A stretch of DNA of 64,000 nucleotides, taken from NCBI RefSeq assembly GCF_000143845.1, contig NC_014363.1:1969186-2033185 (forward strand). Direction: 5' to 3'. Source of the DNA: Olsenella uli DSM 7084 (lineage in GTDB: Bacteria; Actinomycetota; Coriobacteriia; Coriobacteriales; Atopobiaceae). This document shows, piece by piece, positions 52,084-61,480 of the stretch. The translations under genes and the position numbers were made by a program. The stretch's first letter is position 1; each line of letters starts with the position of its first letter. Under the pieces are notes generated by a model that was given only the letters and a program-made list of their open reading frames with translations, was not told the origin of the DNA and ran no database searches.

Positions 52084-52788
52084 CTACTTGTGCTGCTCGT
52101 GTCGCGAGAAGAGGCCCCGGCGGCGGTCCGCCTTGGCCTCCGACCTCTCGGCCCGCTCCCTCGCGAACTCCTTGGCGTCGGCCTCGAGCACCTGGCTGAC
52201 CTTCTTGTTGGTCATGGCCGCGACGGCCTTGTCAGCAGCGTTGCGCAGCGGGCGAACCTTGCGCCAGTCATAGATGAAGGCGATGACTATGCAGGCGTAG
52301 GCAGCCGTGACAAGCAGGACCATAACGATGCCCGCAGGTGAGGTTGGATTGTTCGCGGCGTCGGCGAAGTTGGCACCTATGACCCAGGAGAGAACCGTGC
52401 ATGCCAGACCCACTCCCAGAAGGATCCACCAGACGCGCTGGCCACGCCTGTAGCGCACGTCCTGTCCCAGAAGGACGCGTGACGCGGTGCGCCTGCGATC
52501 TTCGGCGTCGCGGCGGGCCCTGCGGTACTCCCTCCTCTCCTCCTTGCTCATGGCCGACTCGGCCTTGCCGGTCTTGCTTCCCTTGGCCGAAACCGTACGC
52601 ACGCCCGAGGCCGCCTCGCGGCTGGGCTTGGCGCGGGCGGTGGACCTGCGGCTGAAGCCACCCCTCTCATCGGCATCGTCAGTGGCTTCGCGGCTCTGTA
52701 TGCAGTCACCCTTGGCCGTAGGCTTGGGTAGGGTGCCCGCCTCCTCGGCCTCCTTCTTTGCGGCGTTGATGGTATCGAGCAGAGACAT
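52084..52788 (-). CDS. Membrane protein of unknown function
   Basis: 234 residues. A basic, disordered-looking N-terminal half (SKEERREYRRARRDAEDRRR near 80-100) is followed by two membrane helices (VWWILLGVGLACTVLSWVIGA and GIVMVLLVTAAYACIVIAFIYDW), then a charged C-terminal helix rich in Arg/Glu/Ala. Its ATG shares a base with the purC stop (TAATG), so it is translated with purC. I recognise no family; a role tied to purine synthesis is not implied by the protein itself. Confidence 0.65.
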   Translation of the reverse strand: MSLLDTINAAKKEAEEAGTLPKPTAKGDCIQSREATDDADERGGFSRRSTARAKPSREAASGVRTVSAKGSKTGKAESAMSKEERREYRRARRDAEDRRRTASRVLLGQDVRYRRGQRVWWILLGVGLACTVLSWVIGANFADAANNPTSPAGIVMVLLVTAAYACIVIAFIYDWRKVRPLRNAADKAVAAMTNKKVSQVLEADAKEFARERAERSEAKADRRRGLFSRHEQHK

Positions 52789-53672
52789 TAGGCTTCCTTC
52801 ATCGGAACGAACTTCTCACCGGTAATGATCTCGAAGGCCTCCTGGTAGCGTCGCGAGGTTCCCTCGACGACCTCTTGGGGCAGGTGGGGCGGTTCGCCCG
52901 TCATATCCCAGTTGGCCCTGAGCCAATCGCGTACGTATTGCTTGTCGTAGCTGGGCTGAACCTTGCCGGGCTCGTAGCCGGCAACAGGCCAGAAGCGGCT
53001 CGAGTCGGGGGTCAGACACTCGTCGATGAGCGTAAGACGGCCGTCGACGTAACCAAATTCGAACTTGGTGTCGGCGATGATGACCCCCCTGGTCGCCGCA
53101 TAGTCCGCAGCCGCCACGTAGATCTTGAGCGAGGCGCTGCGCAGCTGTTGTGCCACCCGATCTCCTACCAGCTCCTCGCAGCGGTCGAACGAGATGTTCT
53201 CGTCGTGGTCGCCCAAGGCGGCCTTGGTGGAGGGAGTGAAGATGGGATCGGGGAGCTTAAAGGCCTCGTCCAGACCGACCGGCATCTGGATGCCGCATAC
53301 GGTACCATCCTGGTCGTAGGTCTTCTTGCCCGAGCCCGTGAGGTAGCCTCGAACGATGGCTTCGACGGGGACCGTCTGGGCCTTCTTGACGAGCATCGAG
53401 CGACCGACGAGGTAGTCAGCGTAGCGCTGGTACTCCTCCGGATAGTCGGCGACGTCCATCGAAACCAGGTGGTTGGGCACGAGGCTAGAGAACTTGTCAA
53501 ACCAGAACGCCGAGATGCGGGTGAGGATCTCACCCTTGTACGGGATCTCGTCTGGGAGGATGAAGTCAAACGCGCTGATGCGATCGCTTGCCACCATGAG
53601 CAAGCTGTCACCGCAATCGTAGATGTCGCGAACCTTGCCGTGAGAATCCGGGCGAAGCTCCATGGCTCTCAT
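52788..53672 (-). CDS. purC: Phosphoribosylaminoimidazole-succinocarboxamide synthase
   Basis: SAICAR synthetase of de novo purine synthesis: joins CAIR and aspartate using ATP. 294 residues from ATG 53672 (AGGGGGA upstream); ATG 53663 is possible and the frame to 53765 is unsupported. Motifs: GKVRDIYDCGDSLLMVASDRISAFDFIL, VEAIVRGYLTGSG, IIADTKFEFGYVDGRLTLIDE and LTPDSSRFWP. Of the longer SAICAR synthetase type found in yeast and many actinobacteria. Confidence 0.96.
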   Translation of the reverse strand: MRAMELRPDSHGKVRDIYDCGDSLLMVASDRISAFDFILPDEIPYKGEILTRISAFWFDKFSSLVPNHLVSMDVADYPEEYQRYADYLVGRSMLVKKAQTVPVEAIVRGYLTGSGKKTYDQDGTVCGIQMPVGLDEAFKLPDPIFTPSTKAALGDHDENISFDRCEELVGDRVAQQLRSASLKIYVAAADYAATRGVIIADTKFEFGYVDGRLTLIDECLTPDSSRFWPVAGYEPGKVQPSYDKQYVRDWLRANWDMTGEPPHLPQEVVEGTSRRYQEAFEIITGEKFVPMKEA

Positions 53673-53736
53673 TAGCTGTTCCCCCTCGGGACGGGACGTG
53701 GCACAAGGTGCGTCCCCATTGTGAATAGTCACACTG

Positions 53737-53764
53737 ATTGTAAAGGATACGACGCAGGCGTCCA
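53737..53764 (-). promoter_or_regulatory. Probable purC promoter
   Basis: Minus strand TGGACG (53759-53764), 16-base spacer, TACAAT (53737-53742). Just downstream is the imperfect palindrome GTGACTATTCAC (53721-53732), which could be an operator at the transcription start. Confidence 0.45.
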
Positions 53765-53813
53765 CAGTCGCTTGGTTCCTACGTCACGCAATGTAAACGA
53801 CACCGGGCGGGCC

Positions 53814-55412
53814 TTAGGGACGATGGGTGATCTGGGGCCCCTGGCGATCGTCGGTGGCAGGCGCCTTGTGCGGCCTATCCTTGCGCTCGAGGGGGACATG
53901 GATGGTGAAGGTGGTGCCCTTGTCCAGTTCGGACTCCACGGAGATGGTGCCCTTGTGCTTGTCGACGATCTCCTTCGTCAACGCCAGCCCCACGCCCAGG
54001 CCGCCGGAGACGCGCTCACGGCTGGCGTCGGAGCGCCAGAAGCGCGAGAACACGCGCGGGATGTCCTCCCTTGCGATGCCGATGCCGGTGTCTTGGACCG
54101 AGACGCGCGCCTCCCCGCGCGGGCGGTCCCGCTCGACGCTCACGACGACCCATCCGCCCTCGGGCGTGTAGCGCATGGCATTCGACATGATGTTGGTGAT
54201 AGCCTCGCGAATGAGATCCGCATCCATGTCGACGAAGCACTCGCCCTCGGCGGTCTTGTCGTCGAAGCGCAGGCGCAGGCCCTTGTCGGCGAACATCCGC
54301 TCCTGCATGGAGACCAGACTCTTCACCAGGTAGACGAGGTCATCGCTCTTGACCTTGAGCTGACGTGTGCCGTTCTCTATGCGTGACAGGTGCAGCATCG
54401 CGTCCACCAGGCGAGAGAGCCTGCGCACCTCCTCGGCGACGGTCTCGAGATGCTCGTCGTCGGTGGGCAGGACCCCGTCCTGCATCGCCTCGACGGTGGC
54501 GAGCATGGCCATGAGGGGAGTACGCAGCTCATGGGCTACGTCGCTGGTCAGGCGATGCTCGAACTTTATGTCACGCTCCAACTCGCTGCACATGCTGTCG
54601 AAGGTCTCCCCCAGGCAGCCTATCTCGTCGTCGCCGCGCAGTCCGGTGCGTGCCGAGAGGTCACCGCTCCTTATCTGCGACGCCGTGGAGGTGATCTTCT
54701 TTATGGGTTTGGTCAGTGTGCGCGATGCGGTGTAGGCCATGCCGCATGCGACCAGGATGGCGACGCCCGCCGCGCCCAGGATCGCACCGTAGGAGTTCAT
54801 CCGGAACGCGGCGTCCGACTTGGTCAGGAGCGCCTCGGAGCCAAAGGCCCACAGACGGACCGTGCCGACCTTCGCACCCGAAAGCGTCACCACGTCGGCA
54901 GAGACGACAGAGTCGGCGCCGGTGGGAACGCCCACGACGTCATCGGTCTCCTCGGCAGGAGGCGAGGCGGCGGACCTCTCGGAGCCGCTGCCCGACCAGG
55001 TGTCGTCATAGAGGATTTTTCCGTTCGCGTCCAAGATCTGCATGCCGACGTCATTCGGTACCGCAAGAGAGCTGTGCGCGTAGTCGAGCGTGGCGCTTGT
55101 CCAGCCGCCCTGCTCTTGATATTCGGCAGAGATGGCCGCCGCAAGCTGCTGGGCGACGTGTTGCATGTTCTGACGGGTATAGCTCTGGAACTGTCCCTCC
55201 CAGACAAGCGCGAGGACGAAAGACAGTATGGCTGCGGTCATGATCGCCGTCAGGGCGAAGTAGAAGGCCATCCGCCCCGAGAAGGTCTTTACGGGACGGC
55301 CTGGCCTGACGTCATGGCGCATGGTATTGAACGACGCCTTGGGCGCATCGAAGCCCTGCGCACCCAGGTCATCATACGCACGGTCAATGAGGTTGTCGAA
55401 GTCCGCCGCCAC
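53814..55412 (-). CDS. MtrB-like sensor histidine kinase
   Basis: 532 residues from GTG 55412, 5 bases after the regulator's stop; ATG 55322 is an alternative start. Two membrane helices (about 50-72 and 210-232) enclose an extracytoplasmic domain of about 130 residues; then HAMP (ASRTLTKPIKKITSTASQI), the H-box SDVAHELRTPLMAML, N-box NIMSNAMRYTPEG, DTGIGIAREDI and GGLGVGLALTKEIV. With the preceding OmpR-type regulator it matches the MtrAB/WalKR layout, which controls cell-wall homeostasis; identity as MtrB proper is inference. Confidence 0.9.
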   Translation of the reverse strand: MAADFDNLIDRAYDDLGAQGFDAPKASFNTMRHDVRPGRPVKTFSGRMAFYFALTAIMTAAILSFVLALVWEGQFQSYTRQNMQHVAQQLAAAISAEYQEQGGWTSATLDYAHSSLAVPNDVGMQILDANGKILYDDTWSGSGSERSAASPPAEETDDVVGVPTGADSVVSADVVTLSGAKVGTVRLWAFGSEALLTKSDAAFRMNSYGAILGAAGVAILVACGMAYTASRTLTKPIKKITSTASQIRSGDLSARTGLRGDDEIGCLGETFDSMCSELERDIKFEHRLTSDVAHELRTPLMAMLATVEAMQDGVLPTDDEHLETVAEEVRRLSRLVDAMLHLSRIENGTRQLKVKSDDLVYLVKSLVSMQERMFADKGLRLRFDDKTAEGECFVDMDADLIREAITNIMSNAMRYTPEGGWVVVSVERDRPRGEARVSVQDTGIGIAREDIPRVFSRFWRSDASRERVSGGLGVGLALTKEIVDKHKGTISVESELDKGTTFTIHVPLERKDRPHKAPATDDRQGPQITHRP

Positions 55413-55417
55413 GGGCG

Positions 55418-56143
55418 CTACTTCTCGCCTGCGGGAGCAGCACCCTTCTGGGCGGATTCGAAGCGATAGCCGACGCCATGGACGGTGTAGAGCCAACGCG
55501 GGTTGCGGGGGTCGTCGCCGAGCTTGGCGCGCAGGTTCTTGACGTGGGAGTCGATCGTGCGCTCATAGCCCTCGAAATCGTAGCCCAGAACCTTCTCGAC
55601 CAGCTCCATGCGGGTGTAGACGCGACCCGGATAGCGCGCGAGGGTGGTGAGGAGCTTGAACTCGGATGCGGTGAGGTCAACCTCGGAACCCTCGACCATG
55701 ACCTTGTGGCCAGAGATGTCTATGACAAGGTCGCCGAAGTCAAGCACCTCGAGCTGTGGCTCCGCCTCGGCGTGAGCGCGACGCAGCAGCGCGCGCACGC
55801 GGGCCACAAGCTCGCGCGGGGAGAAGGGCTTGATCACGTAGTCGTCCGCGCCAAGCTCCAGGCCGATGATGCGGTCCTCCACCTCTCCCTTGGCGGTCAG
55901 CATGATGATGGGGACGCTCGAGGTCTCACGGACGGCACGGCAGACGCGCTCGCCAGAAAGCTTGGGGAGCATGAGGTCGAGGACGATGAGGTCGAAGGAG
56001 TGCTTCTCAAACTCCTCCAGGGCGCTCTGGCCGTCGCCGACGCCACGGACGACGTAACCCTCGCGCTCGAGGTAGGCTGCGACGGCGTCGCGGATGGCCT
56101 TTTCATCCTCGACCAGCAGGATCCTCTTCTCTTCCGAAGCCAT
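55418..56143 (-). CDS. OmpR-family response regulator (MtrA/WalR-like)
   Basis: 241 residues from ATG 56143 with AGGGGGG upstream; the frame to 56824 is antisense-overlap of the lipoprotein gene. Receiver with Glu-Asp near 12-13, phosphoacceptor Asp56 in LIVLDLMLPKLSG, Lys in DDYVIKPFSPREL; winged-helix domain about 135-232 with LTASEFKLLTTLARYPGRVYTR and RTIDSHVKNLRAKLGDD. The next gene is its kinase, 5 bases away. Confidence 0.94.
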   Translation of the reverse strand: MASEEKRILLVEDEKAIRDAVAAYLEREGYVVRGVGDGQSALEEFEKHSFDLIVLDLMLPKLSGERVCRAVRETSSVPIIMLTAKGEVEDRIIGLELGADDYVIKPFSPRELVARVRALLRRAHAEAEPQLEVLDFGDLVIDISGHKVMVEGSEVDLTASEFKLLTTLARYPGRVYTRMELVEKVLGYDFEGYERTIDSHVKNLRAKLGDDPRNPRWLYTVHGVGYRFESAQKGAAPAGEK

Positions 56144-56196
56144 GACGGCCCCCCTTACCCACATCCAAGCAGAATGCGTAATTTGAACGATTTTTT

Positions 56197-56217
56197 TGTG
56201 ACACGCGTCACATTCTA
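56197..56217 (-). promoter_or_regulatory. CRP/FNR-type palindrome at the regulator promoter
   Basis: TGTGACGCGTGTCACA on the minus strand (56197-56212) has the exact form TGTGA-N6-TCACA recognised by CRP-family proteins. It directly follows TAGAAT (56212-56217), a good -10 box, so the operator would overlap the transcription start and act as a repressor site. No CRP-family gene is in the window. Confidence 0.45.
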
Positions 56218-56244
56218 GCGCAGGAGGAGGAGAAAAAGCCAGCT

Positions 56245-57516
56245 TTATAGCGCAAAGCTCCTCACTGTGACGTGCTTGGGATAACCGGTGTCCTCGTCCT
56301 TGACCGTAGCATAGGTAACGAAGCGCGAGCTCTCGCCCTGGGTGGCCGGATACTCGCCATAGCCGAGGCAACGGTTGGCGGCGCCCAGGATGGAGTAGGT
56401 GCGGTCGCGGCTGTTCACGACAAAGTACGATGCGTTGCTCTTGATGACGTAGGTGCCGTCCCTGCCGGTGACCGAGGCGGCGGGCTCGCGCGAGAGGGCC
56501 ACGAACGGACCCCCGGCGCGACCGATGTAGGTGCCCATGGTCCCCAGGAGCCCCCCCGTGCTGTAGTTGGCCTCGATGGAGAAGGCGAAGCTCTCCCCTA
56601 TGCGGACGGCATTGAGGGGCCTGACGCTCTGAGGTAGGACGAGCTGGTCCACCTGCGTCGAGAGGTCGTCGGAGAGCAGATAGGCCGTAATGCCGTAGTA
56701 CACGCCAGAGGTGGCGTTGACGCGGGGGACCAGTGTCACGGTGCCGCCCGAGACCGCGGGCTCGCCGGCGAAGCGTCCCGGCGACTCGATGACGGCCTTC
56801 GCGTTGGCGTCGCCCGTGGACCACAGGTAGCAGAAGGAGTGCTCCTTGGCCTTCGGCCCCGAAACGGAAGGCATGATCTCCCAGATGACCTTGCCGCCTG
56901 CCACGGAGAACTTGGGTGGATCGTAGTCCGACGAGGCGCTCCAGAGCGTGGTGACGCCCCCCGTCAGAACACCGTCCGAGAAGGGGGCGGCATACAGGGT
57001 CCAGTCGTGGGTCAGGAGGTCAAGCTCCACCCAGGCGTAGGCGGAATCGGAACAGCGGACGTCGTAGATGACGACGTTGCTGGCACCCTTGGCCTGGGGC
57101 TCGGGGACGACCTCTACGACAGATCCGCTCGAGGGGGCGAACGCCGAGGCCTTGACCATGGGGGTTGCGGAGGACCCAGCCGTGGTCATGGGGATCCAGA
57201 CATCGCCGCCCGCAGGATGCAGGACATTTCCCAGGGCGATGTCGTGGCTCGTCTCTTCCGTGAGGGGAAGGTCAACCACGCTGTAGTTGCTTTCGTTCGT
57301 GCTGGGGTCGATCACGTAGTCGGCCGAGGAGGTGTCAACGACCGTCGGGGGGGTGGTACCCTCGTCACTGCCCTTGCAGGCGCCCAGCACACCGACGGTA
57401 GCAGCCATGGCGCCTGCGGCGGCCGTGCTCTTGATGAGACCACGGCGCGTCACGTTGTGCGGGTGGCAGGTGGGACGTGCAACGTCATGCGGGGGGACGG
57501 GCCGGTGTAGTGGCAT
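56245..57516 (-). CDS. Tat lipoprotein, possibly beta-propeller, unknown function
   Basis: 423 residues. Twin arginine 24-25 in VTRRGLIKSTAAAG and a lipobox ending at Cys47 predict Tat export and lipid anchoring. The mature part has recurring Trp/Tyr-containing strand-turn units (TTLWSASSDYDPP, FCYLWSTGDANA, YGITAYLLSDD, RTYSILGAANRCLG), like a beta-propeller. It starts 9 bases after purB ends and is followed by the MtrAB-like pair. In mycobacteria a lipoprotein, LpqB, accompanies MtrAB; a similar accessory role is possible, but the gene order differs and I cannot show homology. Confidence 0.7.
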   Translation of the reverse strand: MPLHRPVPPHDVARPTCHPHNVTRRGLIKSTAAAGAMAATVGVLGACKGSDEGTTPPTVVDTSSADYVIDPSTNESNYSVVDLPLTEETSHDIALGNVLHPAGGDVWIPMTTAGSSATPMVKASAFAPSSGSVVEVVPEPQAKGASNVVIYDVRCSDSAYAWVELDLLTHDWTLYAAPFSDGVLTGGVTTLWSASSDYDPPKFSVAGGKVIWEIMPSVSGPKAKEHSFCYLWSTGDANAKAVIESPGRFAGEPAVSGGTVTLVPRVNATSGVYYGITAYLLSDDLSTQVDQLVLPQSVRPLNAVRIGESFAFSIEANYSTGGLLGTMGTYIGRAGGPFVALSREPAASVTGRDGTYVIKSNASYFVVNSRDRTYSILGAANRCLGYGEYPATQGESSRFVTYATVKDEDTGYPKHVTVRSFAL

Positions 57517-57525
57517 CTGGGGTAC

Positions 57526-58872
57526 CTACTCGAAGCTCAGCTGTTCCAGGCGGTCAAACACGACGTCGACGCGGCCCAAGAAACTGCGGGGGTCAAAGAT
57601 GCGGTCGAGCTGCTCCGGGGGGAGCGTGCACTGGGGGTCGTCCTCGAGCTTCTCGCGGAAGCTGGTGCCGCCGGAGCACCGCTGGACCTCGCGCCAGGTC
57701 TCCATAGCGTTGGCCTGCACGATCTTGTAGGCGTCCTCGCGCGTGATGCCCGTGTCCACCAGAGCCAGCAGGACCTTGGACGAATAGATCAGCCCACGGG
57801 TCTTGTCGAGGTTGGCCAGCATCTGCTCGCGGTAGAGCACCAGGCCGTCCACGATGCGAATGAGGCACTGGAACATGTGGTCGAGGGCGATGAAGCTGTC
57901 TGCCTGGGCCACGCGCTCCGCAGACGAGTGGCTGATGTCGCGCTCGTGCCAGAGGGCGACGTTGTCGAAGGCGACCTGCGCGTTGGCCTTGACCACGCGG
58001 GAGAGGCCGCAGACCTTCTCGACCGTGATGGGGTTGCGCTTGTGGGGCATGGCGCTCGAGCCCTTCTGCCCCTTGCGGAACGGCTCCTCGGCCTCGAGGG
58101 TGTCGGTCTTCTGGAGGTTGCGGATCTCCGTGGCTATGCGCTCGCAGGTGGACGCGGCGGTGGCAAGGACGCCGGCGAGGTAGGCGTGGTGGTCGCGACT
58201 GATGACCTGCGTCGAGAGCGGGTCATGGGCCAGGCCCAGGTGCCTGCAGACGTACTCCTCGACACGGGGGTCGATGCTCGAGTAGGTGCCCACCGCACCC
58301 GAGATGGCCCCAAACGCCACGTTGTCGCGGGCGCCTTTCAGCCTATCGAGGTCGCGCCTGAGCTCCCATGCCCAGCTGCCGAACTTCATGCCGAAGGTCA
58401 TGGGCTCGGCATGGATGCCATGGGTGCGGCCGACACACAGGGTGTCGCGCTCCTCGAAGGCGCGGCGGCGGCAGACCTCCCCCAAGGCCCGGCAATCCTC
58501 GATCAGCAGGTCGGTGGCCTGCACCAGCTGGTAGCAGAGGGCCGTGTCGCCCAGGTCGGACGAGGTCATGCCATAGTGGACCCAACGGCTGGGCTTCGGC
58601 TGTCCGGCAGGGACGTCGCGGTCGATGTAGGAGCCCATGTTGGTCAGGAAGGCGATGACGTCGTGGTTGGTGACGCCCTCGATCTCGTCGACCTCGGCCT
58701 TGTCGAAGGCGGCGTGCGCACGGATCCAAGCGGCCTCGTCTTGGGTTATCCCGCTCTCGCCAAGCTCGGCATGCGCCTCGCAGGCCAGGACCTCGATCTC
58801 CTGCCAGATGGCATACTTGTTCTCGAGCGAGAAGATGCGTCCCATCTCAGGACGGGTGTAGCGATCGATCAT
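57526..58872 (-). CDS. purB: Adenylosuccinate lyase
   Basis: Cleaves SAICAR and adenylosuccinate in purine synthesis. 448 residues. Fumarase/aspartase superfamily signature SSAMPHKRNPITVE with the catalytic Ser loop, plus VHYGMTSSDLGDTALCYQ, VGRTHGIHAEPMTFG and LWHERDISHSSAER. Terminal region LDRIFDPRSFLGRVDVVFDRLEQL is typical. It is on the same strand as purC, 4.7 kb away with the MtrAB-like genes between. Confidence 0.97.
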   Translation of the reverse strand: MIDRYTRPEMGRIFSLENKYAIWQEIEVLACEAHAELGESGITQDEAAWIRAHAAFDKAEVDEIEGVTNHDVIAFLTNMGSYIDRDVPAGQPKPSRWVHYGMTSSDLGDTALCYQLVQATDLLIEDCRALGEVCRRRAFEERDTLCVGRTHGIHAEPMTFGMKFGSWAWELRRDLDRLKGARDNVAFGAISGAVGTYSSIDPRVEEYVCRHLGLAHDPLSTQVISRDHHAYLAGVLATAASTCERIATEIRNLQKTDTLEAEEPFRKGQKGSSAMPHKRNPITVEKVCGLSRVVKANAQVAFDNVALWHERDISHSSAERVAQADSFIALDHMFQCLIRIVDGLVLYREQMLANLDKTRGLIYSSKVLLALVDTGITREDAYKIVQANAMETWREVQRCSGGTSFREKLEDDPQCTLPPEQLDRIFDPRSFLGRVDVVFDRLEQLSFE

Positions 58873-58944
58873 CTGCGTTCCTTTCGCAGCGACGTGTGCG
58901 GTCCCTAGATTCTACCGCGTGGGACAAAGGGGCAGCCCCCTGTC

Positions 58945-59964
58945 TCATTGCATGGTGGCGCGCCTCATGGAGCCGCTGGAGACAGCCGGGGCCTTGGTCA
59001 CGTAGCCCGTGAGGTCCGCACCAGTGAACAGCTTGATGAGCCAGAAGTAGACGAGCAGGACGGCCATGGGCACAAGGCATGACGTCACGATGCTCACCGC
59101 CACGGCATCGATGAGTGTGTTGAGCTGCGCGCCCACGGCGCTGGCCGCATCCTTGGCGCCGGAAGCGAGGGCGTCTATTCCACTGGAGGCAGCCAAGCCC
59201 AGCATGTCGAAGAGGCCCCCGCCTTCGCTGTGGTTCTGGCTGGCTGTCCCGTCGGCGTTGTCGGACATGCCCTGGACTGCCGTATCGGTGGCCTGGACCG
59301 CCTTATCCACCTGCTGCGATGACTGGTACTGTGCGTTTATGACGTCAGCGAGGCCGGCGCTCACGGGCACGAGCGTTGCCAGCGCCACCCCAACCACCAT
59401 GAGCCTGACACCCCAGACGAAGAGCATGGGACGTGGGGCCCAGTCCCTGCGCGTCCACAGCCAGGCGATGAGCGTGCCCAAGCCGATGGGGACAAAGACC
59501 CTGAAGCCAATGAGGCCAAACGTGGTCATGAGGAACTTCTCGAGGTAGATAACAGAGAGGACGACCACGAGCTTGCCCGAGAGGTCCGCGAGCTGCTCGG
59601 CTATGGGAGTGCCCACGTCGTCGGGGATGGCCGTGACCGTCACCGAGGCGGCAGTGGCCGTGGCGACGAGCCCGAGGGCGGTGCTCTTCTGGCCGTCGAG
59701 GGTGGCGTTGGTGCCCCCATAGGCATCTTGGGTCGAGAGGTACGTTCCCAGGGGGAACTCGGAGGCAAGCAGGAGCACGGCGAGGAGCGCCGTCACGATA
59801 GCCCGTGCGCGAGAGTCCGACATACCAACTGGATCGTCACTGCCACCAAAACCCCCAGGATCCCCGGACCCCGTAACGCGACAATCCGCGGATGCGCTCG
59901 CTGCCGGCGACCGTCCGACGCGCATCGGGCGCCCCCCTCCGCTGCCTTGGGCTGTGTTGGGCAT
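58945..59964 (-). CDS. Polytopic membrane protein of unknown function
   Basis: 339 residues from ATG 59964, chosen for the GAGGGGAG site; ATG 59823 (MSDSRARA) is an alternative and would remove a Gly/Ser-rich N-terminal 47 residues. About four membrane segments: AIVTALLAVLLLASEFPLG, VVVLSVIYLEKFLMTTFGLIGF, LMVVGVALATLVPVSAGLADV and VSIVTSCLVPMAVLLVYFWLI. Between the third and fourth is a hydrophilic region of about 90 residues. No family recognised. It follows argH on the same strand by 52 bases. Confidence 0.65.
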   Translation of the reverse strand: MPNTAQGSGGGRPMRVGRSPAASASADCRVTGSGDPGGFGGSDDPVGMSDSRARAIVTALLAVLLLASEFPLGTYLSTQDAYGGTNATLDGQKSTALGLVATATAASVTVTAIPDDVGTPIAEQLADLSGKLVVVLSVIYLEKFLMTTFGLIGFRVFVPIGLGTLIAWLWTRRDWAPRPMLFVWGVRLMVVGVALATLVPVSAGLADVINAQYQSSQQVDKAVQATDTAVQGMSDNADGTASQNHSEGGGLFDMLGLAASSGIDALASGAKDAASAVGAQLNTLIDAVAVSIVTSCLVPMAVLLVYFWLIKLFTGADLTGYVTKAPAVSSGSMRRATMQ

Positions 59965-60016
59965 GCGCTGCTCCCCTCTCCTCGGGCTGCCGTCCGGCGC
60001 GACTGCTACAGGAACC

Positions 60017-61429
60017 TTACTGCATCGGAAGGTCGGGCGCCGCCCATTCTCGCCCATCCTTCTTCAGGCGCTCTTGGGCCTCGTCAAGCTGGCGCTCGAC
60101 GGCGGTGCACCCGGTGCCACCATAGGTGTTGCGAGCGTTCGCGATGCCAGCGGGGTCGAGGTCCTGCGCTATGTCGTCGCCGAAGAGGGGGCTGGCGGCG
60201 CGGAACTCGTCTGCCGTGAGGTCCTCCAGCCCCTTGCCGCGCTTCTCGCAGTAGAGCACGAGCCTGCCCACCACCTCGTGCGCCTCACGGAACGGCATGC
60301 CCTTCTTGGCGAGGTAGTCCGCCACGTCCGTGGCGGCGGTGAGGCCCCTGCCCGCCCCCGCGAGCATGGACTCGGCGTTTACGGTCATGGTGCCGAGCAT
60401 CCCCGAGGCAATCGCCATGCAGTCACGGAGCGTGTCTGTGGCGTCCACGAGACCCTCCTTGCATTCCTGCAGATCCTTGTTGTAGGCAAGTGGCAGCGAC
60501 TTCATGGTGGTAAGCAGCGCCATGAGGTCACCGTAGACGCGCCCCGTCTTGCCGCGGGCGAGCTCGGCGAAGTCCGGGTTCTTCTTCTGCGGCATGATGG
60601 AGGAGCCCGTAGAATAGCTGTCGGAGAGCGTGATGAAGCCAAACTCCGTGCTGCTCCAAAGCACGACCTCCTCGCACAGGCGCGAGAGGTGCATCATGCT
60701 CACGGCGCAGGCATAGTCAAGGTCGAGCAGGTAGTCGCGATCCGAGACCGCATCCATCGAGTTGGGGATCTCGTGGTCGAAGCCCAGGAGCCGGGTGGTG
60801 TAGGCGCGGTCCAGCGGATAGGTGGTGCCGGCCAGCGCCGCAGCCCCCAGCGGGTTGGCATCCGCGGCCGTCCGAGCCGCCTCAAGGCGGGTGTGATCAC
60901 GGGTAAACATCCAAAAGTACGCAAGCAGGTGGTGCGAGAAAAGTACGGGCTGGGCGTGCTGCAGGTGGGTGTAGCCCGGCATGACGACCCCCATGTGCCT
61001 CTGGGCGACCTCAAGGATGGTGCGGCGCAGGCGGCAGTTCTCCTCCATGAGTCGACCCGCCGCCTGTTTGGCAAAGAGCCGTATGTCCGTCGCGACCTGG
61101 TCGTTGCGCGACCGACCTGTGTGGAGGCGCGCCCCCGCAGCACCGATCCTCTCCGTGAGCGCGCGCTCGACGGCCATATGGATGTCCTCGTCGCCCACGT
61201 CCCAGACGAAGCCACCCTGATCCATGCTCTCCCGTATGGCGGAGAGGCCCTCGACCATGTCCTGCGCGTCTTCCTGCGAGACGATTCCCTGGCGGCCAAG
61301 CATGCGGGCATGGGCGATGGAGGCGGCTATGTCTTGGCGATACATCCTCCTGTCGATGGGGAGGGACGCGCCGAAACGCTGCGTGAACTCATCCACATCC
61401 CGTTCGAACCTGCCGGACCAAAGCGCCAT
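60017..61429 (-). CDS. argH: Argininosuccinate lyase
   Basis: Last step of arginine synthesis: argininosuccinate to arginine and fumarate. 470 residues from ATG 61429, six bases after AGGAGG (a GTG at 61435 is too close). Superfamily signature GSSIMPQKKNPDFAELARGK, N-terminal LWSGRFERDVDEF and LHTGRSRNDQVATD, and catalytic PGYTHLQHAQPV. It begins 51 bases after argG ends, so argG-argH form an operon. Confidence 0.97.
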   Translation of the reverse strand: MALWSGRFERDVDEFTQRFGASLPIDRRMYRQDIAASIAHARMLGRQGIVSQEDAQDMVEGLSAIRESMDQGGFVWDVGDEDIHMAVERALTERIGAAGARLHTGRSRNDQVATDIRLFAKQAAGRLMEENCRLRRTILEVAQRHMGVVMPGYTHLQHAQPVLFSHHLLAYFWMFTRDHTRLEAARTAADANPLGAAALAGTTYPLDRAYTTRLLGFDHEIPNSMDAVSDRDYLLDLDYACAVSMMHLSRLCEEVVLWSSTEFGFITLSDSYSTGSSIMPQKKNPDFAELARGKTGRVYGDLMALLTTMKSLPLAYNKDLQECKEGLVDATDTLRDCMAIASGMLGTMTVNAESMLAGAGRGLTAATDVADYLAKKGMPFREAHEVVGRLVLYCEKRGKGLEDLTADEFRAASPLFGDDIAQDLDPAGIANARNTYGGTGCTAVERQLDEAQERLKKDGREWAAPDLPMQ

Positions 61430-61480
61430 GGGCACCCTCCTGGAAATCCATCGGTCTGGGAGCTCGCTAGGTACGCCACC

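Noticed and set aside
55418-56824. A 468-codon fusion of the response regulator with an upstream basic segment
   Set aside because: The upstream half is antisense-frame sequence of the Tat lipoprotein gene; ATG 56143 with AGGGGGG is the natural start.
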